A DNA stretch of 34,619 nucleotides from Phenylobacterium sp. (GCF_030646615.1 NZ_JAUSLG010000045.1:1-34619), one strand, 5' to 3'; shown: positions 27,961-34,619, counted from the first letter of the stretch. Numbers and translations are program-made. The notes: generated from the sequence alone by a model not told the origin.

Positions 27961-28509
27961 ATGAAGTCTCTCATCACCGCCGCCGCCACTGTCGCCGTCC
28001 TGGCCGCCGCCCCTGCCGCGGTGCAGGCCCAGTCGATGTCGGCCCCGGAGATCTACGGCTCGGTGGGCTACGCCCACGCCGACGCCGATGATTTCAACCT
28101 CGGCGCCATCCAGGGCCGCCTGGGCGCCAAGCTGACGCCCTATCTGGGCGTCGAGGGCGAGCTGGCCTTTGGCGTGAAGGACGACACCTACAACCCGCCG
28201 GTCAGCATTGGCGGTTCGCCGATCAATGTGGAGCTCAAACACAGCGCCGCCATCTATGGCGTCGGCTTCCTGCCGATCAACCCGCAGGCTGATCTGTTCG
28301 CCCGCGTCGGTTATGGCACCACCGAGATCGAAGCCTCGGCGGCCGGCATCAGCAGCAAGGCGGACGGCGAAAGCTGGAACTTCGGCGTCGGCGGCCGCTA
28401 CTTCCTGGATGGTCAGAACGGCTTCCGCGCCGACTATACCCGCCAGGAATTCCAGGATGACGGCGGTTCGGCCGACGTCTGGGCCGTGGGCTACGTCCGC
28501 AAGTTCTAG
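27961..28509 (+). CDS. Small outer-membrane beta-barrel protein
   Basis: Exported protein of 182 residues with a signal peptide (1-23, cleavage VQA-Q). The mature chain has alternating hydrophobic/polar strands such as IYGSVGYAHAD, LGVEGELAFGV, AAIYGVGFLPI, DLFARVGYGTTE, WNFGVGGRYFL and FRADYTRQEF. It ends in VWAVGYVRKF with a C-terminal Phe, the usual Bam recognition signal. Its size suits an 8-strand barrel of the OmpA/OmpX/opacity type. GGAG lies 8 nt upstream of the ATG. A hairpin terminator follows. Function in this organism unknown; possibly a general surface protein. Confidence 0.88.
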   Translation: MKSLITAAATVAVLAAAPAAVQAQSMSAPEIYGSVGYAHADADDFNLGAIQGRLGAKLTPYLGVEGELAFGVKDDTYNPPVSIGGSPINVELKHSAAIYGVGFLPINPQADLFARVGYGTTEIEASAAGISSKADGESWNFGVGGRYFLDGQNGFRADYTRQEFQDDGGSADVWAVGYVRKF

Positions 28510-28541
28510 GCCTTTCCGGTCCAGATTCTGGATCTGAAGCG

Positions 28542-28573
28542 ACGGCGCGTCCCACCTGGGGCGCGCCGTTTTG
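28542..28573 (+). terminator. Intrinsic terminator after outer-membrane protein gene
   Basis: ACGGCGCGTCCC (28542-28553), loop ACCT, GGGGCGCGCCGT (28558-28569): twelve pairs with one T-G wobble, followed by TTTG. Confidence 0.8.
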
Positions 28574-28627
28574 CTTGACCGGGCCAGTTTCGCGGCCGAC
28601 CGTGCGCTTTCGGGGAGGACAAGCGCA

Positions 28628-29017
28628 GTGGACAAGGCGTTCCTGATACAGTTCAGCAGCTCGCTGGCCGCCGTGGCCGTGCTGGTGGGCCTGTCGGCCT
28701 GGGCGCGGATCGGTCGCCCGGCCCGGCCCCTGGATGAGGCCCGCGCCCGTGAGCTGTTCTTCGAAGACTTTCCAGACCGCCCGATCGAGCGCCTCTGGAT
28801 CACCCGCGACGGCAAGGGCGCCCTGGCGCGTTCCGGCGCCTGCGCGCTGGTGCTGATGGCGGTCGGCGACGGCTTCGCCGTGCGGCGGCTCTCCTGGTGT
28901 CAGGCGAGTTCGGCCATGTTCAAGGGCGGCGTGCTCTCGATCCACCTGGGCGATGTGGCCGCGCCGCGGGCCCTGCTGGCCTTCGACAACTGGCCCCCTG
29001 CCGACCTCGCCGCATGA
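28628..29017 (+). CDS. Small membrane-anchored protein of unknown function, GTG start
   Basis: Protein of 129 residues. The N-terminus contains one hydrophobic helix (about residues 5-25, FLIQFSSSLAAVAVLVGLSAWA), giving an anchored protein with a globular remainder. The remainder includes FFEDFPDRPIERLWITRDGKGAL and FAVRRLSWCQA. No family is recognised. The GTG at 28628 is chosen because a strong GGAGGA lies 8 nt upstream; the upstream in-frame ATG at 28571 has none and overlaps the terminator. The stop overlaps the start of the fatty-acid hydroxylase family gene (ATGA at 29014-29017), so the two are coupled and may work together in the membrane. Confidence 0.75.
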   Translation: MDKAFLIQFSSSLAAVAVLVGLSAWARIGRPARPLDEARARELFFEDFPDRPIERLWITRDGKGALARSGACALVLMAVGDGFAVRRLSWCQASSAMFKGGVLSIHLGDVAAPRALLAFDNWPPADLAA

Positions 29018-29976
29018 CGCCCGACTTCGACCCGGTCGCCCTGGCGGTGCCGTTCTTTGTCCTGGCCATCGTCCTGGAGATCATTCTGGGCCGCCTGGGG
29101 CGGGCCAAGGCGAATTACGAACCGCGGGACACCTTCACTTCGCTCGCCATGGGCCTGGGCAGCACCACCGCGGGCCTGCTGACCGGCGGCGCCATTTTCG
29201 CCGCCAGCCTGTGGGTGTACGAGCATCGCCTGTTCGAGATCCCGATGACGGCCATCTGGGCCTGGGTCGCGCTCTTCCTGCTGGAGGACATGACCTACTA
29301 CTGGTTCCACCGCCTGGCCCACGAGCGCCGGTTCTGGTGGGCCAGCCATGTCAATCACCACACCTCGCAGCACTATAATCTGTCCACCGCCCTGCGGCAG
29401 ACCTGGACCGGTGGCGTGGCCGGGACCTGGCTCCTGTGGCTGCCCCTGTCCCTGATCGGTTTTCCGCCGGCCATGGTGGCGATCCAGAAGGGGATCAGCC
29501 TCGTCTACCAGTTCTGGATCCACACCGAGGCCATCGGCAGGATGCCCCGCTGGTTTGAGGCGGTGTTCAACACCCCGTCCCATCATCGGGTCCACCACGC
29601 CCGCAATCCCCGATATCTCGACCGCAACTATGCCGGCGTCCTGATCATCTGGGATCGGCTGTTCGGCACCTTCCAGGCCGAACTGGACGAGGAGCCCTGC
29701 CGCTATGGGGTGGTGAAGAACCTCGGCACCTTCAACCTGTTGCGGGTCGCCTTTCATGAATGGGCGGCGATCGGGCGCGATCTTCTGACCGCGCGCTCCC
29801 CGCGCGAGGCGGCCGGCTATCTGTTCGGGCCCCCGGGCTGGAGCCTCGACGGCAGCCGCGAGACCTCTGATCAGATCCGGGCGCGCTGGGCGGCGACCCA
29901 GCCCGAGGCGCTCAGTCGCGAAGCAGCGGCAGCGACAGGCCCGACACCGGCCGCGCGCTCAGAATCTCTCGTCTGA
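29014..29976 (+). CDS. Sterol desaturase / fatty-acid hydroxylase family membrane protein
   Basis: Integral membrane di-iron oxygenase-like protein of 320 residues. Several hydrophobic helices (about 8-25, 46-68, 80-95, 133-165) surround the histidine clusters that bind iron: HRLAH (His99, His103), HVNHH (His112, His115, His116), His170 in WIHTE and HHRVHH (His190-His195). Family members hydroxylate or desaturate sterols, fatty acids or carotenoids. The substrate here cannot be told. The C-terminal 22 residues (Ala/Ser/Thr-rich, after EALSREAAAATG) are encoded inside the 3' end of the convergent regulator gene, with a 65 bp overlap. Start ATG overlaps the stop of the small upstream membrane protein. 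Confidence 0.9.
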   Translation: MTPDFDPVALAVPFFVLAIVLEIILGRLGRAKANYEPRDTFTSLAMGLGSTTAGLLTGGAIFAASLWVYEHRLFEIPMTAIWAWVALFLLEDMTYYWFHRLAHERRFWWASHVNHHTSQHYNLSTALRQTWTGGVAGTWLLWLPLSLIGFPPAMVAIQKGISLVYQFWIHTEAIGRMPRWFEAVFNTPSHHRVHHARNPRYLDRNYAGVLIIWDRLFGTFQAELDEEPCRYGVVKNLGTFNLLRVAFHEWAAIGRDLLTARSPREAAGYLFGPPGWSLDGSRETSDQIRARWAATQPEALSREAAAATGPTPAARSESLV

Positions 29977-30931
29977 ACCGGAAGAGTTCGGCCGGCCGCC
30001 CGCCCGTATCGGTGTCGATCCGACCCAGGCCCTCGACGAGACCGCTGCGCTCGAGCACCCGCCGGAAGTTCTGCTTGTGCAAAGGCGCGCCGGCCACGGC
30101 CTCCACGGCCCGCTGCAGGGCCGAAAGGGTGAAGGCCTCGGGCATCAGTTCGAAGACCACGGGCCGATACTTGATCTTGCCCCGCAGCCGGCTGAGGGCG
30201 GTGGCCAGGATCCGCCGGTGGTCGGAGATCATCGGCGCGCCGAGGGCGGCGGCCAGGGCTTCGGACCGCTCGCCGCCGGCCTCGCTGCGGTCCCGGGCCG
30301 CCTCGGGCGCCAGGCCGGCGCCATAGAGCAGTTCGTAGCGCTCCAGCACCCGCTCCTCGTTCCAGGGGGCGCCGTCCAGGGCGAAGGCCAGTCGCGATCT
30401 GGCCAGGCGCGTGGCGCGCAGGGGCCCAGGGGCGGCGTCGGCCCAACGCCGAAGGGCGTCCTCGATCAATTCCACCGCGGCCGGACGACCCTGACGCCAG
30501 TCTTCCCAGGGAAAGAACCGCGTCCAGGGCGCCCAGGCGGTGTCTGGAGCTTCGGTCTCGACCGCCGTCGGGGTCAGGGCTAGATAGCCGACCGAGATCA
30601 CCCGGCTGGCCGCCGCGCCATGGCCCGCATCGCCGCCGCCCATATCGGCCAGGGGCGCGTCGCGGCCCCGGTCGCCGAAGGTGTAGAGCTGCTCCACATA
30701 GCCGAGATCGAACCGCGTCTGGGCGGTCACGAAGGCCCGCAGGGCCAGCTCGAACGTGCGGTGGGCGTCTGGGTCGAAGGGGCCGAAGGGCAGGCCCGCC
30801 AGTTCCGAAGCCAGCCCAGCGCCCGCCGCTCTCGGCTTCACGGTCAGGACCATGGCCTCGCCGTCGCGCACCGCCACGACCACGGCGGACAGGCCGATGA
30901 CGACGGGGAGATGGGCCGGGCCCTGCGCCAT
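29912..30931 (-). CDS. NrtR/NadQ-like Nudix-derived transcriptional regulator
   Basis: Protein of 339 residues with an N-terminal Nudix-fold domain (about 8-165, with YVEQLYTFGD, a motif common to NrtR-type proteins) and a C-terminal winged-helix region (about 245-325: FTLSALQRAVEAVAGAPLHKQNFRRVLERSGLV). The Nudix box (about 50-73) is degenerate: the REL and EE catalytic acids are replaced by RAF and TA, so hydrolysis is unlikely and ligand sensing more likely. NrtR senses ADP-ribose in NAD metabolism, and a related alphaproteobacterial family (NadQ) controls nadABC; I infer this protein belongs there. It is the last gene of a minus-strand unit after the HD and phosphatase genes (ATGA overlap with the phosphatase). 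Its 3' end overlaps the convergent hydroxylase gene by 65 bp. No nad gene is in the window. Confidence 0.75.
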   Translation of the reverse strand: MAQGPAHLPVVIGLSAVVVAVRDGEAMVLTVKPRAAGAGLASELAGLPFGPFDPDAHRTFELALRAFVTAQTRFDLGYVEQLYTFGDRGRDAPLADMGGGDAGHGAAASRVISVGYLALTPTAVETEAPDTAWAPWTRFFPWEDWRQGRPAAVELIEDALRRWADAAPGPLRATRLARSRLAFALDGAPWNEERVLERYELLYGAGLAPEAARDRSEAGGERSEALAAALGAPMISDHRRILATALSRLRGKIKYRPVVFELMPEAFTLSALQRAVEAVAGAPLHKQNFRRVLERSGLVEGLGRIDTDTGGRPAELFRFRREILSARPVSGLSLPLLRD

Positions 30932-31443
30932 CAGTGCCGGGCGGCGAAGTCGAACGGCGAGCCGAGGCTCACAAAGCCATTGCCGCCAATCGCCTCGACG
31001 GCGTCCACCATGCGGCCCTGCCGGCCCAGCATGTCGTCGGCCAGGGCGACGATCCGGCGGTTGGGATAGGCGTGGGGGGCGAGGCTGCGCAGAGTCCAGG
31101 CGATGGCGGCCTCGTCGACCTCCGGGCTGCGGGCGCAGGCCAGGGTGAAGGCGCTGGCCGTCGAGCGGCTGACGCCCGCCCAGCAGTGGATGACCATCGG
31201 GTCGCGCTCGTCCCAGCTCTCGGCGAAGGTCAGCAGGCGGCCCACCAGGGTTTCGTCCGGGGCGGTCAGACCTTCGGCCGGCTGGGCGATATCGTTCACC
31301 CCCAGCTTCAGGTGGCGATCGGGCGCTATCGCGTCAGGCGTTTCGATCATGGTGGTGGGGTCGAGCAGGGTCACCATGTGCGAGGGCCTGCGCGCGGCGA
31401 TCACCGAGGGAAGGTCGGCCAGGCTGCAGACGATGATCGTCAT
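30931..31443 (-). CDS. Predicted protein tyrosine phosphatase (COG5350-like)
   Basis: Protein of 170 residues with a cysteine-phosphatase P-loop HCWAGVSRST (Cys87, Arg93, the CX5R signature). A preceding Asp (VNDIAQP, Asp51) could be the general acid. No membrane segment or signal peptide, so cytoplasmic. Substrate unknown. It overlaps the downstream regulator gene by ATGA and lies 6 bp after the HD gene stop. Its GGAG site overlaps the end of that gene, so translation is coupled. Alternatives include a dual-specificity phosphatase acting on non-protein phosphates. Confidence 0.78.
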   Translation of the reverse strand: MTIIVCSLADLPSVIAARRPSHMVTLLDPTTMIETPDAIAPDRHLKLGVNDIAQPAEGLTAPDETLVGRLLTFAESWDERDPMVIHCWAGVSRSTASAFTLACARSPEVDEAAIAWTLRSLAPHAYPNRRIVALADDMLGRQGRMVDAVEAIGGNGFVSLGSPFDFAARH

Positions 31444-31449
31444 GTCTGG

Positions 31450-32094
31450 CTACTCCGTATCGAAGGCGGCGTCGGCCGGCGCGAATCCCGCAGCCTCCGA
31501 CAGCACATGATAGCGCTGAATGTAGCGCGCCTGGGCCTGGGATGCCGACAGGGGCTCGATAACAAGGTCGTATTCCTCCGGCGGGTCGCCGAAAAACTCC
31601 ACGGCCTCCTGGCCCGAAAAGCCCGCCAGCTGCGTCGCCTCGTAATAGGCGCAGGCGTGATCGGCCCGCTTGATCAGGGTCTTCACGGCGGCCGGCGACT
31701 TGGCCGGCAGGCCGAACCGGACATGGATGGCGGTCTCCAGCCGCTCTTCGAAGACCTTGTAATCCAGGCCCAGGGCCTGCTTGAACGGTGAGATCATGTC
31801 GCCGATCACATACTCGGCCGCGTCGTGCAGCAGGGCGGCCAGGCGCCAGCGCGGCGCGATGTCCGGCTGGATGTGGGCTACGATCTCCTCCACCACGATA
31901 GAATGCTGCGCCACGGAGAAGGCGTGATCGCCAATCGTCTGGCCATTCCAGCGCGCCACGCGGGCCAGGCCATAGGCGATGTCCTCGATCTCGATGTCCA
32001 TGGGGGAGGGATCGAGGAGGTCCAGCCGCCGGCCTGACAGCATGCGTTGCCAGGCGCGGGGTTCGCGCACATTGCGACGCAGCCCTTTCCTCAT
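31450..32094 (-). CDS. HD-domain phosphohydrolase (YfbR-like)
   Basis: Protein of 214 residues with the HD metal-binding set: His64 (VAQHS), His90-Asp91 (ALLHDAAE) and Asp145 (KRADHA). YVIGDM and the following helix match the 5'-nucleotidase / YfbR branch of HD enzymes, which hydrolyse phosphate from nucleotides; the exact substrate is unknown. The N-terminus MRKGLRRN is basic and is not a signal peptide. The ATG at 32094 has AAAGGAA 7 nt upstream. It starts a three-gene unit with a tyrosine phosphatase and a NrtR/NadQ-like regulator. A role in NAD or nucleotide salvage is inferred from that company only. Confidence 0.82.
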   Translation of the reverse strand: MRKGLRRNVREPRAWQRMLSGRRLDLLDPSPMDIEIEDIAYGLARVARWNGQTIGDHAFSVAQHSIVVEEIVAHIQPDIAPRWRLAALLHDAAEYVIGDMISPFKQALGLDYKVFEERLETAIHVRFGLPAKSPAAVKTLIKRADHACAYYEATQLAGFSGQEAVEFFGDPPEEYDLVIEPLSASQAQARYIQRYHVLSEAAGFAPADAAFDTE

Positions 32095-32143
32095 CGCGGC
32101 GTTCCTTTCACAGTCCTATGGTCGCGCTCGACCGGTGCGTGGG

Positions 32144-32157
32144 TTGGCAAAGATCAA
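32144..32157 (+). promoter_or_regulatory. FNR/FixK-like site upstream of universal stress protein gene
   Basis: TTGGC-AAAG-ATCAA matches the FNR/FixK palindrome TTGAT-N4-ATCAA at 8 of 10 defined positions, including both essential TTG and CAA. If the CATCAT at 32180-32185 is the -10 box, the start of transcription would be near 32192 and the site is centred at -41.5, a classical class II activator position. It lies 52 bp before the ATG of the USP gene and could also influence the divergent HD gene. Confidence 0.45.
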
Positions 32158-32209
32158 TGCACGCATAGATCACGGGACGCATCATCCTGGTCTCAGGAAA
32201 GGGAAGCAA

Positions 32210-33022
32210 ATGACGTGGGCGAGAATCATGGCGCCGCTGTCCGGCGGCGAAGGCGATCGTGTTGTTCTGGAGGCCGGCGCGCTGATCGCCGGGGCCTTCG
32301 ACGCGGAACTTGCGGGGGTCTACACCCCGGCTGATGTCGCCGACGTCATGCCCTGGATGGGCGAGGGCTTCATGGGCGGGGTCCAGGCCACCGCTCTTGA
32401 GTCCTTGAAGGAGGCCGCCGCCGTAGGGGAAAAGAAGGCCCGTGACGCCGTGGCCGCCCTGTCCTATGGCGCCAAGAGCTTCATGGCCCTGGAGACGCCG
32501 GTCTGGGCCAACCTCTCGGCCGAGAGCCGTCTCTCGGACGTGGTGGTGTTCTCCGATGAACCCGGCCGCGGCCGCGGACCGCTGTCCGAAGCCTTCCAGG
32601 AAGTGCTGGCCGATGAGCAGCGGCCCGTTCTGATCGCCCGCCCGGGCCTGAAGGTCGGCGGCACGGTGGCCGTCGCCTGGGACGGGGGCAAGGAAGCCTC
32701 CCGGGCTGCGCGCCAGGCGACGCCTCTGCTTCAGAAGGCCTCCAAGGTCGTGATCCTAACGGCCCCCCGGGCCACGACGCGCTCCCTGGACCCTGCCCGC
32801 CTGCAGGCCTATTTCGCCGCCCGCGGAGTCACCGCCGAATGCGAGGTGCTGCCGGATTCCGGCGAGGCCGCGCCGATGCTGCTCTATGCGGCGCAGAAGG
32901 CCGGCGCCGAGATTCTGGTGGCGGGCGCCTTTGGCCATCCCCGTCTGCAGGAGTTCATCTTCGGCGGCACCACCCGTTCCCTGCTGGCGGCCGATTCGCC
33001 GTCCCTTTTCCTGTCCCACTAG
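32210..33022 (+). CDS. Universal stress protein (UspA family, two tandem domains)
   Basis: Protein of 270 residues made of two Usp modules. The first (about 1-145, MTWARIMAPLSGGEGDRVVLEAG) lacks a clear nucleotide-binding signature. The second (about 146-270) begins VGGTVAVAWDGGKEASRAARQA and ends with GAFGHPRLQEFIFGGTTRSLL, close to the G-x2-G-x9-G-(S/T) ATP-binding pattern. Usp proteins accumulate under starvation, hypoxia or other stress in the cytoplasm. The reading frame is open far upstream, but the ATG at 32210 is preceded by AGGAAAGGGAAG and begins the Usp domain. A FNR/FixK-like site is 52 bp upstream, suggesting low-oxygen induction. A small conserved gene follows 13 bp after the stop and is probably in the same transcript. 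Confidence 0.9.
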   Translation: MTWARIMAPLSGGEGDRVVLEAGALIAGAFDAELAGVYTPADVADVMPWMGEGFMGGVQATALESLKEAAAVGEKKARDAVAALSYGAKSFMALETPVWANLSAESRLSDVVVFSDEPGRGRGPLSEAFQEVLADEQRPVLIARPGLKVGGTVAVAWDGGKEASRAARQATPLLQKASKVVILTAPRATTRSLDPARLQAYFAARGVTAECEVLPDSGEAAPMLLYAAQKAGAEILVAGAFGHPRLQEFIFGGTTRSLLAADSPSLFLSH

Positions 33023-33035
33023 TTCGAGGTCTTCC

Positions 33036-33407
33036 ATGACCCTTTCGCGTATCGTCATGCGGCTCGCCCGCAATCCTGGCACGGAGTTCGCTGGCGGCGA
33101 CGACCATCGGGGCTACGCCCTGACGGCGCCGCTCACGGCCGACGGCTATCTCGACGACGAGGCCTACGCCAAGTCCCGCGCCGAATGCGTGGTCCGCCGA
33201 TTCGCCCCGGATGAAGACGCCGTGGACGGCCGCCTGGCCAAGCGCCGGGACCGCTGGTTCTTCGACTATGACAGCGACGACACCGAAGATGACGAGCCGC
33301 TCCACCGCCTGGGCGAGCATCGCTTCGTGGTGGGCGAATATTTGACGGTCACCGACGAGGACGGCCGCCCGCTGACCTACAAGGTCATGGAAGTCGTTCC
33401 GGCCTGA
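33036..33407 (+). CDS. Small acidic protein of unknown function downstream of usp
   Basis: Protein of 123 residues, soluble, no signal peptide or membrane segment. The central part is rich in Asp/Glu (DYDSDDTEDDEPLHRL) and the C-terminus (RFVVGEYLTVTDEDGRPLTYKVMEV) reads like a small beta-rich fold. I do not recognise a named family. The ATG at 33036 has AGGT 6 nt upstream and follows the universal stress protein gene by 13 bp, so coexpression is likely. The longer in-frame extension into the usp gene is not considered real. Confidence 0.8.
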   Translation: MTLSRIVMRLARNPGTEFAGGDDHRGYALTAPLTADGYLDDEAYAKSRAECVVRRFAPDEDAVDGRLAKRRDRWFFDYDSDDTEDDEPLHRLGEHRFVVGEYLTVTDEDGRPLTYKVMEVVPA

Positions 33408-33414
33408 TATGAGG

Positions 33415-33447
33415 CGGCGGGGTGGCCTGGCAGGTCAGACCCCGCCG
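33415..33447. terminator. Inverted repeat between convergent genes
   Basis: CGGCGGGGT (33415-33423) pairs perfectly with ACCCCGCCG (33439-33447) around a 15-nt loop that contains the stop codon of the minus-strand lipoprotein gene. No T-run follows, so this is a weak terminator candidate. Confidence 0.4.
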
Positions 33448-34241
33448 TTCTCGCGCACCAGCCTCTGAATGTCCCGCAGGCTCTTGTCATCGGCTTCTGC
33501 GGTGGCGGAGGTGACGATGGCCACGGTCAGGGGGCCGACCTTCGGGCCGCCGGCCTCAAGGCCCACATAGGGCGCGGCGCCGGCTCGGCGCTCGCCGGCC
33601 AGAATATAGGTGGCGCGCACGCCCCTCTTTTCGCGCGACAGGTGCTCGCCCTTCAGGCGAACCTCGCTGTAGATCTTGATCGTCGCGCCGTCATCGGACG
33701 CATTGATGTTGATTGGACCGACCTGGACGTTGGCGATCTCGTCCTGGGCGTCGATCTTGATACCCGGCAGAGCGATGCGGACGGAATCGTCCCGGGCCTG
33801 AATGCGAGAGCCGGCGACCCTCACATCCACGGCCTCTGGGCTGGCGTCCGCGGGCGCGGACGCATCGCCGCCTGCGTCGGCCCTGGCCTCAGCGATCGCC
33901 TGGGCGGCGAGGGCGGCGCTCTCCTCGACATCCGTGGCCGGGGCGCCTGAGGCGACATTGGCCAGCTCCGGCGGCAAGGCCGCAACCAGTTCGGTTTCCA
34001 GCATGGCCAGAGTCGCCCGGGCGTCGCCCACCACATCCACGAGCCGAAGCTCCACATCGGCGCCATCGGCCATGCGATAGCGGCAGGATCGCCCATCCGA
34101 CGCGGCTTCGACACGAGTGAGGGAGCCCGACTGCTCGGGGCAATCCAGGCGGCCGGTGGTGGCCGCGGAGTCGGGGCGCTGGGCGCAGGCCGGGAGGGCC
34201 AGGATCAGGCCCATCGCGGCGATCGTCAGGGTGGAATTCAT
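33435..34241 (-). CDS. Predicted lipoprotein of unknown function
   Basis: Protein of 268 residues with a lipoprotein signal: MNSTLTIAAMGLILALPAC (LPAC lipobox, Cys19). The mature chain has two Cys (CPEQSG and RSCRYR), then an Ala-rich helical stretch (about 105-135). A middle region (about 136-200) has recurring short beta-like segments (VRVAGSRIQARDDSVRIALPGIKI, IANVQVGPININASDDG) as in beta-helical or DUF4097-like proteins. The C-terminal part ends KSLRDIQRLVRENGGV. No function assigned. GGGAG lies 9 nt before the ATG. Those bases are partly in the 3' arm of a perfect 10-bp inverted repeat in the leader, which could control translation. Confidence 0.75.
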   Translation of the reverse strand: MNSTLTIAAMGLILALPACAQRPDSAATTGRLDCPEQSGSLTRVEAASDGRSCRYRMADGADVELRLVDVVGDARATLAMLETELVAALPPELANVASGAPATDVEESAALAAQAIAEARADAGGDASAPADASPEAVDVRVAGSRIQARDDSVRIALPGIKIDAQDEIANVQVGPININASDDGATIKIYSEVRLKGEHLSREKRGVRATYILAGERRAGAAPYVGLEAGGPKVGPLTVAIVTSATAEADDKSLRDIQRLVRENGGV

Positions 34242-34252
34242 GTTCAGAGGCT

Positions 34253-34283
34253 CCCGTACACCTTCGCCGTGACGGTGTACGGG
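34253..34283 (-). promoter_or_regulatory. Perfect 10-bp inverted repeat overlapping the ribosome binding site
   Basis: CCCGTACACC (34253-34262) and GGTGTACGGG (34274-34283) are exact inverted repeats separated by 11 nt; the arm centres are 21 bp apart, two DNA turns. In the minus-strand mRNA the downstream arm ends in GGG, the first bases of the GGGAG site (34251-34255) of the lipoprotein gene. It could be a dimer operator or an RNA hairpin that hides the ribosome binding site. Confidence 0.55.
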
Positions 34284-34315
34284 CGCGTCTGCATCGTCGA
34301 GTGAATTCGCCGTAA

Positions 34316-34340
34316 GCCCCGAAGCGCAAGGCTTCGGGGC
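34316..34340 (-). terminator. Hairpin terminator after MoxR-type gene
   Basis: GCCCCGAAGC (34316-34325), 5-nt loop, GCTTCGGGGC (34331-34340): ten perfect pairs, 10 bp past the stop codon of the minus-strand ATPase gene. Only TTA follows on the minus strand, so it is a hairpin of modest U content. It separates the ATPase gene from the lipoprotein gene. Confidence 0.6.
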
Positions 34341-34350
34341 AAGGGGGCGA

Positions 34351-34619
34351 CTATTGGCCGGGACGCGAGCCGCCGGCGCCTTCGCGCCGGGCCAGGAAGG
34401 CCAGGCGTTCGAACAGGTGGACGTCCTGCTCGTTCTTCAGCAGGGCGCCGTGCAGCGGCGGGATCAGCTTGGTGGGGTCGCGTTCCTTGAGGGCGTCGGC
34501 GTCGATGTCCTCGACCATTAGCAGCTTGAGCCAGTCGAGCAGTTCCGAGGTCGACGGCTTCTTCTTCAGGCCCGGCACCTTGCGCATGTCGTAGAAGATG
34601 CGCAGGGCCTCGGCGACCA
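34351..34619 (-). CDS. MoxR-type AAA ATPase, C-terminal end (5' end outside window)
   Basis: Only the last 88 or so residues are visible; the frame remains open to the right edge (VAEALRIFYDMRKVPGLKKKP). The sequence KKKPSTSELLDWLKLLMVED and LIPPLHGALLKNEQDVHLFERL match the C-terminal lid of the MoxR-like AAA+ ATPases of alphaproteobacteria, as I remember them. These usually act as chaperones with VWA-domain partners. The Met at 34587 is internal and not the start. The catalytic P-loop lies outside the window, so the assignment rests on the C-terminal lid only. Confidence 0.72.
   Translation of the reverse strand, partial: VAEALRIFYDMRKVPGLKKKPSTSELLDWLKLLMVEDIDADALKERDPTKLIPPLHGALLKNEQDVHLFERLAFLARREGAGGSRPGQ

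Overview
The window is a GC-rich (roughly two thirds G+C by eye), densely coded chromosomal segment of an alphaproteobacterium. It most resembles Caulobacterales (Caulobacter, Phenylobacterium, Brevundimonas type). This rests on protein signatures: the split glyQ/glyS glycyl-tRNA synthetase, the NrtR/NadQ-like regulator with its HD and tyrosine-phosphatase neighbours, the TPR lipoprotein-ispE pair, the TRRQVF-type transglycosylase leader and the family-4-like uracil-DNA glycosylase. No insertion sequence, phage gene, CRISPR array, rRNA or tRNA was seen. This is core chromosome, not a mobile island.

Layout. 1-3198: 3' end of valS converging on a GAF-PAS hybrid histidine kinase. 3395-5890: acyl-CoA ligase followed 3 bp later by tlyA, closed by a strong hairpin. 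5952-8123: a secreted glycine-zipper protein with a tyrosine-rich low-complexity region, divergent from a 4Fe-4S RNA uridine methyltransferase of the RlmD/TrmA family. 8124-12251: a radical SAM (SPL-like) protein, a very short GT2-like protein, a lytic transglycosylase and a uracil-DNA glycosylase. 12395-16731: ETF-ubiquinone oxidoreductase, a TPR lipoprotein and ispE. 16849-18660: glnK-amtB with a UUCG-loop terminator. 19044-20381: two secreted proteins (fasciclin domain; Ala-rich) that share a C-terminal tail. 20464-26571: glyQ, a DUF2314-like lipoprotein, glyS and ppdK, in which every junction overlaps. 26634-28509: a FabH-like ketoacyl synthase divergent from a small outer-membrane barrel protein. 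28628-29976: a small membrane-anchored protein and a fatty-acid hydroxylase (sterol desaturase) family protein. 29912-32094, minus strand: HD phosphohydrolase, protein tyrosine phosphatase and NrtR/NadQ-like regulator. 32210-33407: a tandem universal stress protein behind an FNR/FixK-like site, plus a small conserved protein. 33435-34619, minus strand: a lipoprotein whose leader holds a perfect inverted repeat over the ribosome binding site, then the 3' end of a MoxR-type AAA ATPase gene.

Most genes are housekeeping: translation and RNA modification (valS, glyQ, glyS, tlyA, RlmD-like), lipid and isoprenoid metabolism (acyl-CoA ligase, ETF-QO, FabH-like, ispE), nitrogen uptake (glnK, amtB), gluconeogenic carbon flow (ppdK), and envelope or cell wall. 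No obvious new defence or mobile system is present. The least explained items are the shared secreted tail motif, the lipoprotein embedded between the two GlyRS subunits, the HD-phosphatase-regulator cassette, the hairpin over the RBS near 34.25 kb and the Tyr-rich protein. Starts were chosen by ribosome binding sites and family N-termini. Several differ from the longest possible reading frame.
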